Shown: positions 1 to 8,478, counted from the stretch's first letter. The stretch: DNA of 32,478 nt from JBQTJN01 sp052387095 (GCA_052387095.1 JBQTJN010000057.1:1-32478); one strand, 5' to 3'. The notes: generated by a model not told the origin, from the sequence alone. A program made the numbers and translations.

Positions 1-260
1 TATGCATCCTGGTAATCGAATTCCGGGAATTCCACCTTGGCCCATTTCGGCTCCGGCATCGTCAGCCACATCCTGTAGGCTTTCAAACGCCATTCCAGCA
101 GCCATGCCGGCTCTTTTTTCTTTGCAGAAATAAAGCGCACTGTATCTTCAGACAGCCCCTTCGGCGCCTTGTCGCTCTCAATATCCGTGACAAACCCGGC
201 GGTATATTTACCGCTTAAGGCTTCGACCTGCTCAATGGTTTTTTCAGAGATGCTGCTCAT
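1..260 (-). CDS. sufB: SufB, Fe-S cluster assembly scaffold subunit (N-terminal part; gene runs off the window)
   Basis: SufB is the scaffold subunit of the cytoplasmic SufBCD complex, on which Fe-S clusters are built. Only the first 86 or so residues are here. They show the family's N-terminal signature: YTAGFVTDIESDKAPKGL, then EDTVRFISAKK, EWRLKAYRMWL and a WAKVEFPEFDYQD stretch. The gene starts with ATG at 260-258. That ATG overlaps the TGA of the Rrf2 regulator upstream (ATGA), so the two are very probably co-transcribed and translationally coupled. The rest of sufB, and presumably sufC/D/S, lie to the left of the window. Identification rests on recognising the conserved N-terminus and is firm. 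Confidence 0.93.
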   Translation of the reverse strand, partial: MSSISEKTIEQVEALSGKYTAGFVTDIESDKAPKGLSEDTVRFISAKKKEPAWLLEWRLKAYRMWLTMPEPKWAKVEFPEFDYQDA

Positions 261-670
261 GCCGCCCTCTTGTCGTTCTTCATCATGTCGCGCAGCAATA
301 TGCCTGCGAGCGTTTCATTCACAGCGCGGTTCACCTGGTTCCAACGCCCGCGCACCGCGCAGCCGCCCTGAAAGCCGCAACCTTCCTGCCCGTCGACACA
401 CGCGGTCAATGCAATCGGTCCGTCGATGGCTGTGATAATGTGCGCAATAGTGAGGGTCTCGAATGGCACAGCGAGACGGTAGCCGCCATTTGCCCCGCGT
501 GTCGATGTTACGAAATTCCCGGTGCCCAAAAGTTTCAGAACCTTCGCCACCGTCGGTTCCGGCAGACCGGTTTCGCGCGCGAGCAAGGGCGCCGTCATCT
601 GTACATCGCACTCATTGAGCGTCGCAAGAACGACAACCGCGTAATCTGCAAGCTTTGAAACTTTGATCAA
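257..670 (-). CDS. Rrf2-family Fe-S regulator of the suf operon (SufR/IscR-like)
   Basis: This is a 137-residue winged-helix transcription factor. The N-terminus IKVSKLADYAVVVLATL and the helix LPEPTVAKVLKLL are typical of Rrf2 proteins. Three cysteines, C91, C98 and C104, match the cluster-binding cysteines of IscR-type regulators, though spaced CX6CX5C. The start is TTG at 670. It gives the family's usual N-terminus and has AAGGAG about seven bases upstream, so a later ATG is unlikely. The stop overlaps the sufB start. By position and family it should sense cluster or iron status and control its own suf operon. Two palindromes just upstream (692-706 and 714-724) are candidate operators. An exact subfamily (RirA, IscR or SUF-type) cannot be fixed from sequence alone. 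Confidence 0.9.
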   Translation of the reverse strand: MIKVSKLADYAVVVLATLNECDVQMTAPLLARETGLPEPTVAKVLKLLGTGNFVTSTRGANGGYRLAVPFETLTIAHIITAIDGPIALTACVDGQEGCGFQGGCAVRGRWNQVNRAVNETLAGILLRDMMKNDKRAA

Positions 671-691
671 AAATCGCTCCTTCGCCCGAGG

Positions 692-706
692 TGAGAATGG
701 TTCTCA
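692..706. promoter_or_regulatory. Iron-type palindromic operator candidate upstream of the Rrf2-suf operon
   Basis: TGAGAATGGTTCTCA is a perfect 6-3-6 inverted repeat 22 bases upstream of the regulator start. It fits TGA-N9-TCA, the form described for RirA-type iron-responsive operators, and is close to half of a Fur-type 7-1-7 box. Which protein binds it is inference. Confidence 0.5.
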
Positions 707-711
707 ATACA

Positions 712-728
712 GGACTAATTTAGTACGG
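712..728. promoter_or_regulatory. IscR type 1-like operator candidate upstream of the Rrf2-suf operon
   Basis: The core GACTAATTTAGT matches the E. coli type 1 IscR core GACTRWWWTAGT at every position and is followed by ACGG, where the consensus has CGG. Inside it is a perfect 5-1-5 palindrome, ACTAA-T-TTAGT (714-724). An Rrf2 gene starts about 45 bases away, so autoregulation is the simplest reading. Confidence 0.5.
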
Positions 729-782
729 TTTAAATGACATTAAATTCCTTTATTTTCAAGGGAAAAAGTGAGATTTTAGAAT

Positions 783-3047
783 ATGAATATAAGGCATCTG
801 ATCATTGTATATTCCATAACGTTATTTCTCAGCGCCGCCCTCTTATTTTCCGTGCAGCCTTTGTTTTCGAAAATGATCCTGCCATTGCTCGGCGGTTCCT
901 CGCAGGTCTGGACCACCGCCATGCTCTTTTTTCAGCTCTTCCTGCTGGCCGGCTATGCCTATGCGCATTACACTAGCCATTACCTGGATGTAAAAATTCA
1001 GGTGCTGCTGCATGGACTCCTGTTCGTGATGTTCCTCGTTGTCCTGCCGCTTTCGATTCCTTCCGGCTGGCGGCCGCCCGCAGACGGCAACCCAGCGCTC
1101 TGGCAGGCCGGGATCATGACACTGCGCCTCGGCGGGCCGTTTTTCGTTTTGTCCGCGATGGCGCCGATGCTCCAGCACTGGTTCGCGCGCACAGGGCACC
1201 CGGATGCGGATAACCCTTACTTCCTCTACGCGGCCAGCAATCTCGGTTCCATGACGGCCTTGTTGTCCTACCCCTTTATTATCGAACCGCTCTGGACGCT
1301 GCCGCAGCAGTCACATTTTTGGAGCCTGGGCTACGTGGCCCTGTTTGCGCTGATGTTATTCTGTGCATTGCCCGCGCGTCACGCAAGGCGTGAAACCGCA
1401 ACAATGTCCACCGGTTCTTTCATCTCCTGGCGCTTGCGCGGCGCCTGGCTGCTGCTCGCTTTTATTCCGTCTTCCCTGATGCTCGGCGTGACAACCTTCA
1501 TAACAACGGATGTTGCCTCTGTTCCCCTGCTATGGATCCTCCCCCTTGCTCTCTATGTCGGCACTTTCATCATTGCCTTCGCGCGCAGATCCTGTATCAG
1601 CGAAAACCGCGTGTGGCTTTGGCAGGGTATCGCCTTTATTTTTGTGCTTGTGCCCCCGATTTCATCAGTGGCATTTCTGACATTCAATGCCGCAATCGCC
1701 ATTACCTCCCATCTGATACTGTTTTTTCTGACAGCGCTGGCCTGCCACATGCGCCTGGTCAGTCTCCGCCCGCGCGCTATCCAGCTTACGGAATTCTACA
1801 TGATCATGTCGCTGGGCGGCGCGCTCGGCGGAGTTTTCAACGCATTGCTCGCACCCGTTATTTTTGTCACGCCGCTCGAATACCCGCTGATATTGCTGGC
1901 CGTCGCCTTCCTGCGTTATACGGGCGCGGGAGAAAATTTGAATACAACAGGGCAGCAGATCTGTGCTTATTTCAAGGCGCGCGGACTGGACGGGCTTTTT
2001 CGTTTTGATTTCATCGGCTTTTTTGTCATCGTGTTTTTTGCCGGTCTCGCTTTCGCGAATGCAGGCAGTCATTATCATTATATCGCGGCGTTTTTCATCA
2101 CGGTCTTCATGGTGATGTTCCTCAGGCAGCGCTGGGCTTTTGCAGCTTCCATCTGCGTTCTCATGCTGTTTTTTATGCCGGGCGATACTTTGAACCGGAT
2201 CAATTACAAGAAAATTGTATTGAAGGAGCGGAATTTTTATGGCGTGCTGAAGGTGGTGGATACTGAAGAAGGAGAGCGTTTTCTTTTGCATGGCACGACC
2301 AATCACGGTGCGCAGGCGCTGGAACCACCCTATGTCCTGACACCTATATCGTATTACGGGGCGGACAGCCCGGTGCAGGATGCGTTTGAAATTATGAATC
2401 GCCGCCGTGGAAAGCAGGATGTTGCCGTAGTCGGGCTCGGCATTGGCGTTACGGCGTGCTTTAAAAAACAGGGGCGCCATTTTGATTTTTTTGAAATCGA
2501 TCCGGACGTGGTAAAAATCGCCGACGATAAAGCCTTGTTCACGTATCTGTCGGACTGCGGCAGCCCGTATGATATTATTCTCGGCGACGGCCGCTTGAAA
2601 ATGGCAGCGCAGAGGGATCAAAAATACGATCTTATTCTTATCGATGTCTACAGCTCCGATAACATCCCCGTGCACATGATCACGAAAGAAGCTGTTGGCC
2701 TATATCTGCAAAAACTGAAAAAAGACGGCGTAATTGTATTCAATATCTCGAACAAGTTTCTCGATATAGAGCCCGTCCTGACCAATATCGCCGCCGATCT
2801 TGGAATTTCCGGTCTCGCCCGCGTTTCCGAAGGCGGCGCGCTGGCTAATTCCAAAATCCAGTATTACCCAGCCCATTATTTCGTCATGACGGAAAATGCT
2901 CTCGCTGCGAAGTCTCTCGTAAATAATGGATGGACGGCGGGCATGTCCCGTACCGGCGTGGGCATCTGGACCGACCGGTACTCGAATATTATCGGAGTGC
3001 TCGGTAATAAAATTGCAATTGAACGCGGTAAAAAGGCTCAAAATTAA
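783..3047 (+). CDS. Fused MFS-like transporter / spermidine synthase-like protein
   Basis: The protein has 754 residues in two parts. Residues 1 to about 470 hold roughly 14 hydrophobic segments and form an integral membrane domain. Residues about 475-750 are a cytoplasmic Rossmann methyltransferase fold of the polyamine synthase type. Its motifs are VAVVGLGIGV (about 546), FFEIDPDVV (about 569), GDGR (about 600) and LIDVYSSDNIP (about 618), the last matching the SSD-IP loop of this fusion family. Such proteins are usually annotated fused MFS/spermidine synthase, but substrate and transport role are mostly unproven. The start is ATG at 783, with only a weak upstream GAG. It is divergent from the suf regulator and shares its AT-rich intergenic region. 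No polyamine genes are adjacent. Confidence 0.85.
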   Translation: MNIRHLIIVYSITLFLSAALLFSVQPLFSKMILPLLGGSSQVWTTAMLFFQLFLLAGYAYAHYTSHYLDVKIQVLLHGLLFVMFLVVLPLSIPSGWRPPADGNPALWQAGIMTLRLGGPFFVLSAMAPMLQHWFARTGHPDADNPYFLYAASNLGSMTALLSYPFIIEPLWTLPQQSHFWSLGYVALFALMLFCALPARHARRETATMSTGSFISWRLRGAWLLLAFIPSSLMLGVTTFITTDVASVPLLWILPLALYVGTFIIAFARRSCISENRVWLWQGIAFIFVLVPPISSVAFLTFNAAIAITSHLILFFLTALACHMRLVSLRPRAIQLTEFYMIMSLGGALGGVFNALLAPVIFVTPLEYPLILLAVAFLRYTGAGENLNTTGQQICAYFKARGLDGLFRFDFIGFFVIVFFAGLAFANAGSHYHYIAAFFITVFMVMFLRQRWAFAASICVLMLFFMPGDTLNRINYKKIVLKERNFYGVLKVVDTEEGERFLLHGTTNHGAQALEPPYVLTPISYYGADSPVQDAFEIMNRRRGKQDVAVVGLGIGVTACFKKQGRHFDFFEIDPDVVKIADDKALFTYLSDCGSPYDIILGDGRLKMAAQRDQKYDLILIDVYSSDNIPVHMITKEAVGLYLQKLKKDGVIVFNISNKFLDIEPVLTNIAADLGISGLARVSEGGALANSKIQYYPAHYFVMTENALAAKSLVNNGWTAGMSRTGVGIWTDRYSNIIGVLGNKIAIERGKKAQN

Positions 3048-3103
3048 ATAACTTGCTAATAACAAAATGTATTTCTATAATCCCATAAAACTCAGGAGTT
3101 AAC

Positions 3104-3295
3104 ATGACCGGAACAGGAACAATTGACGATTTTGATTTGGATAAAGCTGTAGAGAACATGCAGTCCGTTAGGTTGTCTAAACTTTTTAAAGACCTTAGAC
3201 TGATCATAAACAAAACATCTAATAATTCTGGCATGACAATAAAAGAAGGTGCAAATCCTCTTTCTGTTAATCCGGATGATTATAATTTCGATTAA
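3104..3295 (+). CDS. Small orphan protein (63 aa), unknown
   Basis: I do not recognise this family. The ORF starts with ATG seven bases after a clear AGGAG, which is the best reason to think it is translated. The protein is acidic at both ends, with a basic helix-forming middle (RLSKLFKDLRLIINK), and has no signal peptide or membrane segment. Base composition is much more AT-rich than the flanking conserved genes, as in other orphan genes in this window. It ends nine bases before the convergent prfC stop. Confidence 0.55.
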   Translation: MTGTGTIDDFDLDKAVENMQSVRLSKLFKDLRLIINKTSNNSGMTIKEGANPLSVNPDDYNFD

Positions 3296-3304
3296 TAAGT
3301 TCTA

Positions 3305-4882
3305 TCACTTCGTCGCCTGAAATTTAATATCCGGATTTTTATCCTGCGCATCCTGCAGGTGCCACGCATTCCGCGCCAGGAACACGGGGTCGCCGTCATG
3401 ATCATTGGCAATCGCGCTCTGATTTGCATCGAGGAATTTCTTAAGCGCCTGCGGCGTTTCAGCTGAAATCCAGCGCGCAGTATGCAAACTCGTGCTCTCG
3501 AATTTCACCGGGATATTATATTCGCTGCGGATACGGTCGATCAGCACGTCGAACTGCAGCGGCCCCACCACGCCGACAATAAAATCTGCATCATAGACGG
3601 GCTTGAACACGCGCGCTGCGCCCTCTTCGGCCAGCTGCTCCAACGCCTTGCCAAGATGCTTGGCCTTGAGCGGATCTTCTGTGCGGGCGCGCTGCATGAT
3701 TTCCGGTGCAAAATTCGGAATCCCCGTCACCGTGAGATCTTCCCCTTCGGTCAGCGTGTCGCCGATCCGTAAGCCCCCATAGTTGGGCAGGCCGATAATA
3801 TCGCCGGCAAAGGCTTCCTCCGCCATCTCGCGGTCCTGCGCCAGAAACAGCAGGGGCGAATGCACCGCGATCATCTTGCCATCGCGCACGTGTTTCAGTT
3901 TCATGCCTTTTTTGAACCGCCCCGAACAGATGCGGGTAAAGGCAATGCGGTCGCGGTGTTTCGGGTCCATATTCGCCTGGATTTTAAAGACAAAGCCCGT
4001 GACTTTCTTCTCATCCGGCTTGATATCGCGGCTCGCAGTTTTTTGCGGTCGCGGGCTCGGTGCATAAATTCCGATCCCGTTCAGTAATTCCTGCACACCA
4101 AAATTATTCACCGCCGATCCGAAAAACACCGGTGTCATGTGCCCTTCCAGATAGGCTTGCTGGTCAAAAGCTTTGCACGCGCCACGGATCATTGCGACAT
4201 CTTCCCGGAGTTTCGCAGCTTCATCAGCGGTAAGTAATTCATCAATCTTGGGATCGTTGAGCCCGGCGCATTGCACCGCCGCTTCGATCTTCGCCCCTTT
4301 CGTGCGTGCAAACAGCAGCAACTGATCACGCAGGATATCGTAACAACCCTTGAAATCGCGGCCCATGCCGATCGGCCATGTCGCCGGCGTAACATCCAGC
4401 GCCAGTTTCTGCTCGATCTCATCGAGCAAATCGAACGGGTCCTGCCCGTCGCGGTCCATCTTGTTGACGAAGGTAATAATCGGTACATCGCGCAAGCGGC
4501 ACACCTCGAATAATTTATAAGTCTGCGCCTCGATCCCTTTCGCGCAGTCCAGCACCATCACCGCGCTGTCGACGGCAGTCATGGTTCTATAGGTATCTTC
4601 GGAAAAATCTTCGTGGCCCGGCGTATCGAGCAGGTTGAAGGTCTTGTTATCGTAATCGAATGTCATGACGGAGGACGCGACGGAAATCCCGCGCTCCTGC
4701 TCCACCTCCATCCAGTCGGAGCGCGCACGGCGGCGATCCCCCTTCGCCTTGACCATCCCGGCCAGCTGGATCGCGCCCCCGAACAGCAGCAACTTCTCGG
4801 TCAGCGTCGTCTTCCCGGCATCGGGGTGGGCGATGATGGCGAATGTGCGGCGTTTGGCGATCTGGGTGGTTAAATCGGACAT
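3305..4882 (-). CDS. prfC: Peptide chain release factor 3 (RF3), translational GTPase
   Basis: RF3 is the cytoplasmic GTPase that removes RF1 or RF2 from the ribosome after peptide release. The 525-residue length is typical. The G1 loop AHPDAGKT is at about 18-25, followed by G3 (DTPGHEDF) and G4 (NKMDRDG). The RF3-specific regions GFVFKIQANMDPKHRDRIAF and VVGPLQFDVLIDRI mark domains II and III. I use ATG at 4882. A TTG two codons upstream (4888) is also open, but family members begin close to the Q-AKRRTFAI segment, so ATG is preferred. No strong Shine-Dalgarno is visible. A large hairpin separates it from the orphan upstream, so it may have its own promoter. Confidence 0.96.
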   Translation of the reverse strand: MSDLTTQIAKRRTFAIIAHPDAGKTTLTEKLLLFGGAIQLAGMVKAKGDRRRARSDWMEVEQERGISVASSVMTFDYDNKTFNLLDTPGHEDFSEDTYRTMTAVDSAVMVLDCAKGIEAQTYKLFEVCRLRDVPIITFVNKMDRDGQDPFDLLDEIEQKLALDVTPATWPIGMGRDFKGCYDILRDQLLLFARTKGAKIEAAVQCAGLNDPKIDELLTADEAAKLREDVAMIRGACKAFDQQAYLEGHMTPVFFGSAVNNFGVQELLNGIGIYAPSPRPQKTASRDIKPDEKKVTGFVFKIQANMDPKHRDRIAFTRICSGRFKKGMKLKHVRDGKMIAVHSPLLFLAQDREMAEEAFAGDIIGLPNYGGLRIGDTLTEGEDLTVTGIPNFAPEIMQRARTEDPLKAKHLGKALEQLAEEGAARVFKPVYDADFIVGVVGPLQFDVLIDRIRSEYNIPVKFESTSLHTARWISAETPQALKKFLDANQSAIANDHDGDPVFLARNAWHLQDAQDKNPDIKFQATK

Positions 4883-4905
4883 GGGCAAAAATATGTCTGT
4901 TATAA

Positions 4906-4938
4906 ATAAAGTGCAAGTTTATAATTCCTGCACTTTAT
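4906..4938 (-). terminator. Inverted repeat between an orphan gene and prfC (terminator or prfC control hairpin)
   Basis: Perfect 10-base arms, ATAAAGTGCA (4906-4915) and TGCACTTTAT (4929-4938), surround a 13-base loop. The hairpin begins right after the TAA of the gene at 4940-5659 and lies 24 bases before the prfC ATG. On the minus strand it is followed by TTATAAC rather than a strict T-run, so it could be a weak terminator or a regulatory hairpin in the prfC leader. Confidence 0.5.
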
Positions 4939-4939
4939 A

Positions 4940-5659
4940 TTAGATTATTTCATGAGTGGAAGATTGATCATCCGTTACAGGAAATAAGTTAACAGCTTTA
5001 GGAAAAGGTTCCAATTCACCCTCTGAATCGGTAATCTGCGACTGCTTAGAAGCGCGCAATTTCTCATCATGTTTGTCTTTAAATATTTTAATAGATTCCG
5101 CTTCATTAAAGCTAAGGCCCTTATATTGAATCAATTCAGAAAATATATCCGCCTTGATAATATCAAGTTGATTGTAGTCGTAATTTCTTGAATTTAAAAA
5201 AACTCCTTCCGGAGTGAATTTTACTCTAATGCGATTATGAGGGGTGTGCGCAGTTTCTGCGGTAAAAAAATTATGTCCTCCACCAAAACCGAAAATAAAC
5301 ACCGGTTTTTGTTCTTGCTCTAAATTTTTAAGAAGTCCTTCACCTTCTTCGGTCTTTGTAATTAAAGCAGAATTGTTATATATGTGAATTTTCGTTGAAC
5401 CAATCGCCCACGCGGTATCGCTGCCGTGCTTAAACTTTTCCAGTAAATTTGTATTTTCTTCTTGAATGAAAAGTTGGGTCCTTACCCGATGTCCGTTTTC
5501 ATACAGGGAATGTCGCAGTCTGACAAAAAAATTTAGCATTTCTGAAGCCGCTGCATTTATTTCCCATGGAGTTGCAGGAGGGATAGAAGGCTGTTCATAG
5601 GCTTCCAAGACCTCAGCGGCCTTGCGGAACAAAATTGCTAAGCATTTAAATAATCTCAT
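4940..5659 (-). CDS. Orphan protein (239 aa), unknown
   Basis: I do not recognise this protein. It starts with ATG at 5659, with an AGGA seven bases upstream, which supports real translation. The N-terminus MRLFKCLAILFRKAAEVLEAY is basic and amphipathic rather than a clear signal peptide. The middle alternates strands and contains a glycine-rich turn, VFIFGFGGGHNFF. The C-terminal 60 residues are charged and look disordered. Codon use is visibly AT-richer than in prfC and the DUF1491 operon on either side, suggesting a lineage-specific or transferred gene. No domain or operon partner gives a role. Confidence 0.7.
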   Translation of the reverse strand: MRLFKCLAILFRKAAEVLEAYEQPSIPPATPWEINAAASEMLNFFVRLRHSLYENGHRVRTQLFIQEENTNLLEKFKHGSDTAWAIGSTKIHIYNNSALITKTEEGEGLLKNLEQEQKPVFIFGFGGGHNFFTAETAHTPHNRIRVKFTPEGVFLNSRNYDYNQLDIIKADIFSELIQYKGLSFNEAESIKIFKDKHDEKLRASKQSQITDSEGELEPFPKAVNLFPVTDDQSSTHEII

Positions 5660-5735
5660 AATTTTTCCTAAATTAGGTGAAGACTATCAAAAAAGTTTCA
5701 TTATGTCAATATAAATTGGGACGAACTCAAAAGAT

Positions 5736-5900
5736 TTAAAGCTCAAGTAAAATTTGCTTCAACCTAAGCTTCGAGTTTCGTACTCTTCCATCCAGTTTAA
5801 CGACATCATTTCCCCCTGTCAGAACAAACCCCTGCTTCATTAAAACTAGGGCCTGATTGGCATTCGGGCCCCGCTTTAATCGTTCAGTCTGGATTTTCAT
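5736..5900 (-). CDS. Possible small basic protein (54 aa), unknown
   Basis: A short ORF begins with ATG at 5900, overlapping the last 17 bases of the DUF1491 gene in another frame. It encodes a basic, mostly helical protein containing QALVLMKQGFVLTGGNDVV. A purine-rich AAGGAAGGGG lies about 12 bases upstream, too far for a strong site. It could be the last gene of the fur-DUF1491 operon, coupled by overlap, or a chance ORF. Confidence 0.35.
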   Translation of the reverse strand: MKIQTERLKRGPNANQALVLMKQGFVLTGGNDVVKLDGRVRNSKLRLKQILLEL

Positions 5901-6225
5901 TGAACGGGTTCGCCCCTTCCTTGTCTTCCACTTCAATTACCCAGATGTCCGGGTCGCGTGAAATAGCGCGCCTCATATACTCATCTGCCTTGTTCTCCGC
6001 CGGTTGCGCATCGCTCATCGCATTGATCCAGATCATCTTTCCGTCCAGATCCCGTTGCTGCGTCAGCAACCTGCACGTTCCGCCCATCAGGTTAATCTTC
6101 AACAACAGCGTCCCACGGTCATAAGCCCCCTTCTGGACGATGTAATAGGACACGCCCTGCACGCCGAACTGGCGCAGGTGCGCCTCGACCCATACGGCGG
6201 TTGGCAGGCGGTTTTCTCTGCTCAT
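5884..6225 (-). CDS. DUF1491 family protein
   Basis: This 113-residue protein matches the alphaproteobacterial DUF1491 pattern: LPTAVWVEAHLRQ at the N-terminus, a GTLLLKINLMGGTCRLLTQ strand region, and the C-terminal ADEYMRRAISRDPDIWVIEV. The function is unknown. No signal or membrane segment is seen, so it should be cytoplasmic. It starts with ATG at 6225, three bases after the stop of the Cys/His-rich mini-protein, which itself follows fur. The three form a tight operon, so a link to metal homeostasis is possible but unproven. Confidence 0.85.
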   Translation of the reverse strand: MSRENRLPTAVWVEAHLRQFGVQGVSYYIVQKGAYDRGTLLLKINLMGGTCRLLTQQRDLDGKMIWINAMSDAQPAENKADEYMRRAISRDPDIWVIEVEDKEGANPFNENPD

Positions 6226-6228
6226 AAT

Positions 6229-6441
6229 TTAATGAAAATGCCCTTCATTGACCCAGCGTTCGACGGTCAGCGCCGCATCGTCCGGCCTATGCTCGGGGTG
6301 ATGGAAGCGGTAGACGCGTTTCGCCACGCTCAGCGCCGTTTTCTCCGGCTGCCCGGCGCCGAGCAAGGTTCTGTAGGCCTTTAGCACAGCGGAGTGGCAT
6401 TTACAGTCGCCTGGGGCGAACTTATCATCAGAACAGCACAT
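6229..6441 (-). CDS. Cys/His-rich small protein (70 aa) in the fur operon
   Basis: The protein opens MCCSDDKFAPGDCKCH, giving four cysteines in the first 15 residues. Histidines cluster later (FHHPEHRPDD and the C-terminal NEGHFH). The pattern would suit metal binding, but no known fold is recognisable. It starts six bases after the fur stop and ends three bases before the DUF1491 start, so it is almost certainly co-transcribed with both. Similar short proteins next to DUF1491 are, as far as I recall, uncharacterised. Confidence 0.75.
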   Translation of the reverse strand: MCCSDDKFAPGDCKCHSAVLKAYRTLLGAGQPEKTALSVAKRVYRFHHPEHRPDDAALTVERWVNEGHFH

Positions 6442-6447
6442 GGCGGG

Positions 6448-6873
6448 TTACGCCTTTTTCTTTTTATCGCGGGAAGTGATTTTGCGTCCGTAAAGTTCAA
6501 GCCTGTGATCGATCAGATCGTAACCGAGACTTTGCGCAATTTTTTCTTTCATTTTTTCCAGTTCTTCATTCTGGAACTCGATCACCTCACCCGTCTCAAG
6601 ATCAATCAGGTGGTGATGGTGATCCCAGTTTAGCTCATAACGCGAATAGCCTTCCTGGAATTCGTGGCGGATGACCAGGTTAAGCTGGTCGAGCAGGCTG
6701 AGCGTCCGGTAAACAGTCGCGATGCTGATGGATGAATCGGAGCTCTTGGCACGTTCATACACATCTTCGACGGACGGGTGGTCGGCAGACTCACCCAGTA
6801 CCTTGATAATGGTCCGACGCTGGCCTGTCATTTTCAGGCCGGCTTCAATGCAGCGTTCCTCGAGCGTGGACAT
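6448..6873 (-). CDS. fur: Fur-family iron (or manganese) responsive repressor
   Basis: This 141-residue metalloregulator has a winged helix in its first half, with the recognition helix SISIATVYRTLSLLDQLNLV at about 49-68. The regulatory metal site begins at DHHHHLID (84-91), with E99 and H123 available as further ligands. The CxxC pair after the histidine cluster in E. coli Fur is absent (here LIDLETGEV), as is the C-terminal CxxC. This is usual in the alphaproteobacterial Fur/Mur branch, so the cofactor may be iron or manganese. The start is ATG at 6873, with AAGGGA about ten bases upstream. It heads the operon with the Cys/His protein and DUF1491. Confidence 0.92.
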   Translation of the reverse strand: MSTLEERCIEAGLKMTGQRRTIIKVLGESADHPSVEDVYERAKSSDSSISIATVYRTLSLLDQLNLVIRHEFQEGYSRYELNWDHHHHLIDLETGEVIEFQNEELEKMKEKIAQSLGYDLIDHRLELYGRKITSRDKKKKA

Positions 6874-6918
6874 CGTGGGAATCCCTTTTTTCGGTCGTTT
6901 GACGGGAGTATACGACCC

Positions 6919-8478
6919 CTAACGGGGATCGGCAAGCTTGCTTTCGCCCCCGGAAACCGGCGCAGACGGCCGGATTTTAATGCTGCGGTAAAGCGGGAAG
7001 GTTACCAGGACAAGCGTGCCCTTGCGTATGTTGGATTCAAGCGTAAGCGTTCCCTCATGCAGCTCCGCCATGGCCTTGGCCAGCGGCAAGCCGAGGCCTG
7101 TGCCCTGCTGCCTTGAATTCTCGGCATGCTCGACAATCTGCCCGAACGGTTCCATCGCCTGTTTGATCTTGTGGCGGGGGATACCGATCCCTTCATCGGC
7201 AACACGCATCTGCAGGCATCCATCATCGAGCGCAACCGCCCCGACATTAATATTTCCGCCTGCCTTGGAAAATTTCACGGCGTTCGCAACGAGATTAATA
7301 AGGATCTGCCGGACAAGCCGCTGGTCCGCATATAGATGCGGCAGGTCTTTTGTAAAATCTGTATGAAGCTTAAGATTACTTCCGAAAGCCCGGCTGGCCA
7401 TCATGCGCGTCACGGACAGGATCAGTTCGCCGACATCGACCTCGTGCTCGTCCAGCTCAATACGGCCGGCTTCGATCTTCGACATATCGAGCACTTCGTT
7501 GATAATCTCCAGCAAATGCTTGGCGCTGGCGTGAACATCCTCGAGATATTCCTTATATTTCGCGTGACCCAGCGCGCCGAAGGTTTCTTTAATCATCATT
7601 TCTGAGAAACCGAGACTGGCATTGAGCGGCGTCCGTAATTCATGGCTCATATTTGCAAGGAACGTGGATTTTGCACGGCTGGCGCCGTCGGCCTGGTCCT
7701 TGGCGAGGCGAAGCGATTCTTCCATCTGCTTGCGCAACGTGATATCCATCACCGTCATAACCTGGAAGCGCCGCTTCTGGCTGAGCTCCAGCGGAGCTAT
7801 GGTGAAGAGCGCGTTGGCAATGCTGCCATCCTTGCGGATGAGTTTGAGCTCGCCGGCGCCGCGCTTGTCGTTGCGCTCAAATTCCTCCTGGTAGCCCCGT
7901 GCCGTGGCGCGTTCATCCGGTGTGACAAGGCCAATCACTTCCTGGCCGAGAAGCTCGTCCCGGCTCCAGCCATAGGTACGTGTGAAGCTGTCATTGACGC
8001 GGATGATTTTATTCGTTGAATCCGTAACAATGATACCGATCTCGCTCACCTCGAAAATAGATGTCAGAAGGGAAACCGCGTCATCGCGCTCGCGCTGCAG
8101 GATCGATTGATCCGCGGTATCGATCTGGCCTATGATATCGATGAAGGAAACGGCACCGTTCTCATCAATAACCGGGCTGATGTAGAAACCGTACACTTTC
8201 ATCCCTGTCGGCACACCTGGCAGGGCCTGGATGCTGACGGACTGCTTTTTGGAAACACACACCTCGAAGGATTGCTGGAAGTGGCGCATATTATCATGAT
8301 CCATGAAATCGGAGAGACGGCGGGCGATGATCTGTGAAGCCGGCAATGCAAAATACCGGGAAGCCATTTCATTAACTTCGCGCACGGTATAGTCCTGCCC
8401 TTTCCCTGCCTCGACCACAAAGCGCGGCACCGGCATTTTCTGAAACAGCGTCTGGTATTTGGAGAATTTATCCGGCAT
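6919..8478 (-). CDS. Soluble PAS-PAS sensor histidine kinase
   Basis: The protein has 519 residues and no membrane segment, so it senses a cytoplasmic signal. PAS domains lie at about 8-120 and 135-250; the second includes GIIVTDSTNKIIRVNDSFTR and is followed by a short coiled linker. The HisKA helix carries the phospho-acceptor H279 in MSHELRTPLN. The catalytic domain shows the N box NLVANAVKFS (about 396-405), the G1 box ADEGIGIP (427-434) and the G2 box GTGLGLPLAK (459-468). No receiver domain is fused and no response regulator is adjacent, so it is an orphan kinase. Its start is 92 bases after the stop of the degenerate GGDEF gene, and the two may share a transcript. Confidence 0.93.
   Translation of the reverse strand: MPDKFSKYQTLFQKMPVPRFVVEAGKGQDYTVREVNEMASRYFALPASQIIARRLSDFMDHDNMRHFQQSFEVCVSKKQSVSIQALPGVPTGMKVYGFYISPVIDENGAVSFIDIIGQIDTADQSILQRERDDAVSLLTSIFEVSEIGIIVTDSTNKIIRVNDSFTRTYGWSRDELLGQEVIGLVTPDERATARGYQEEFERNDKRGAGELKLIRKDGSIANALFTIAPLELSQKRRFQVMTVMDITLRKQMEESLRLAKDQADGASRAKSTFLANMSHELRTPLNASLGFSEMMIKETFGALGHAKYKEYLEDVHASAKHLLEIINEVLDMSKIEAGRIELDEHEVDVGELILSVTRMMASRAFGSNLKLHTDFTKDLPHLYADQRLVRQILINLVANAVKFSKAGGNINVGAVALDDGCLQMRVADEGIGIPRHKIKQAMEPFGQIVEHAENSRQQGTGLGLPLAKAMAELHEGTLTLESNIRKGTLVLVTFPLYRSIKIRPSAPVSGGESKLADPR

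Noticed and set aside
1665..2675. 336-codon minus-strand ORF opposite the MFS/spermidine synthase-like gene
   Set aside because: It runs antisense across the last membrane segments and into the synthase domain; no start signal or recognisable domain.
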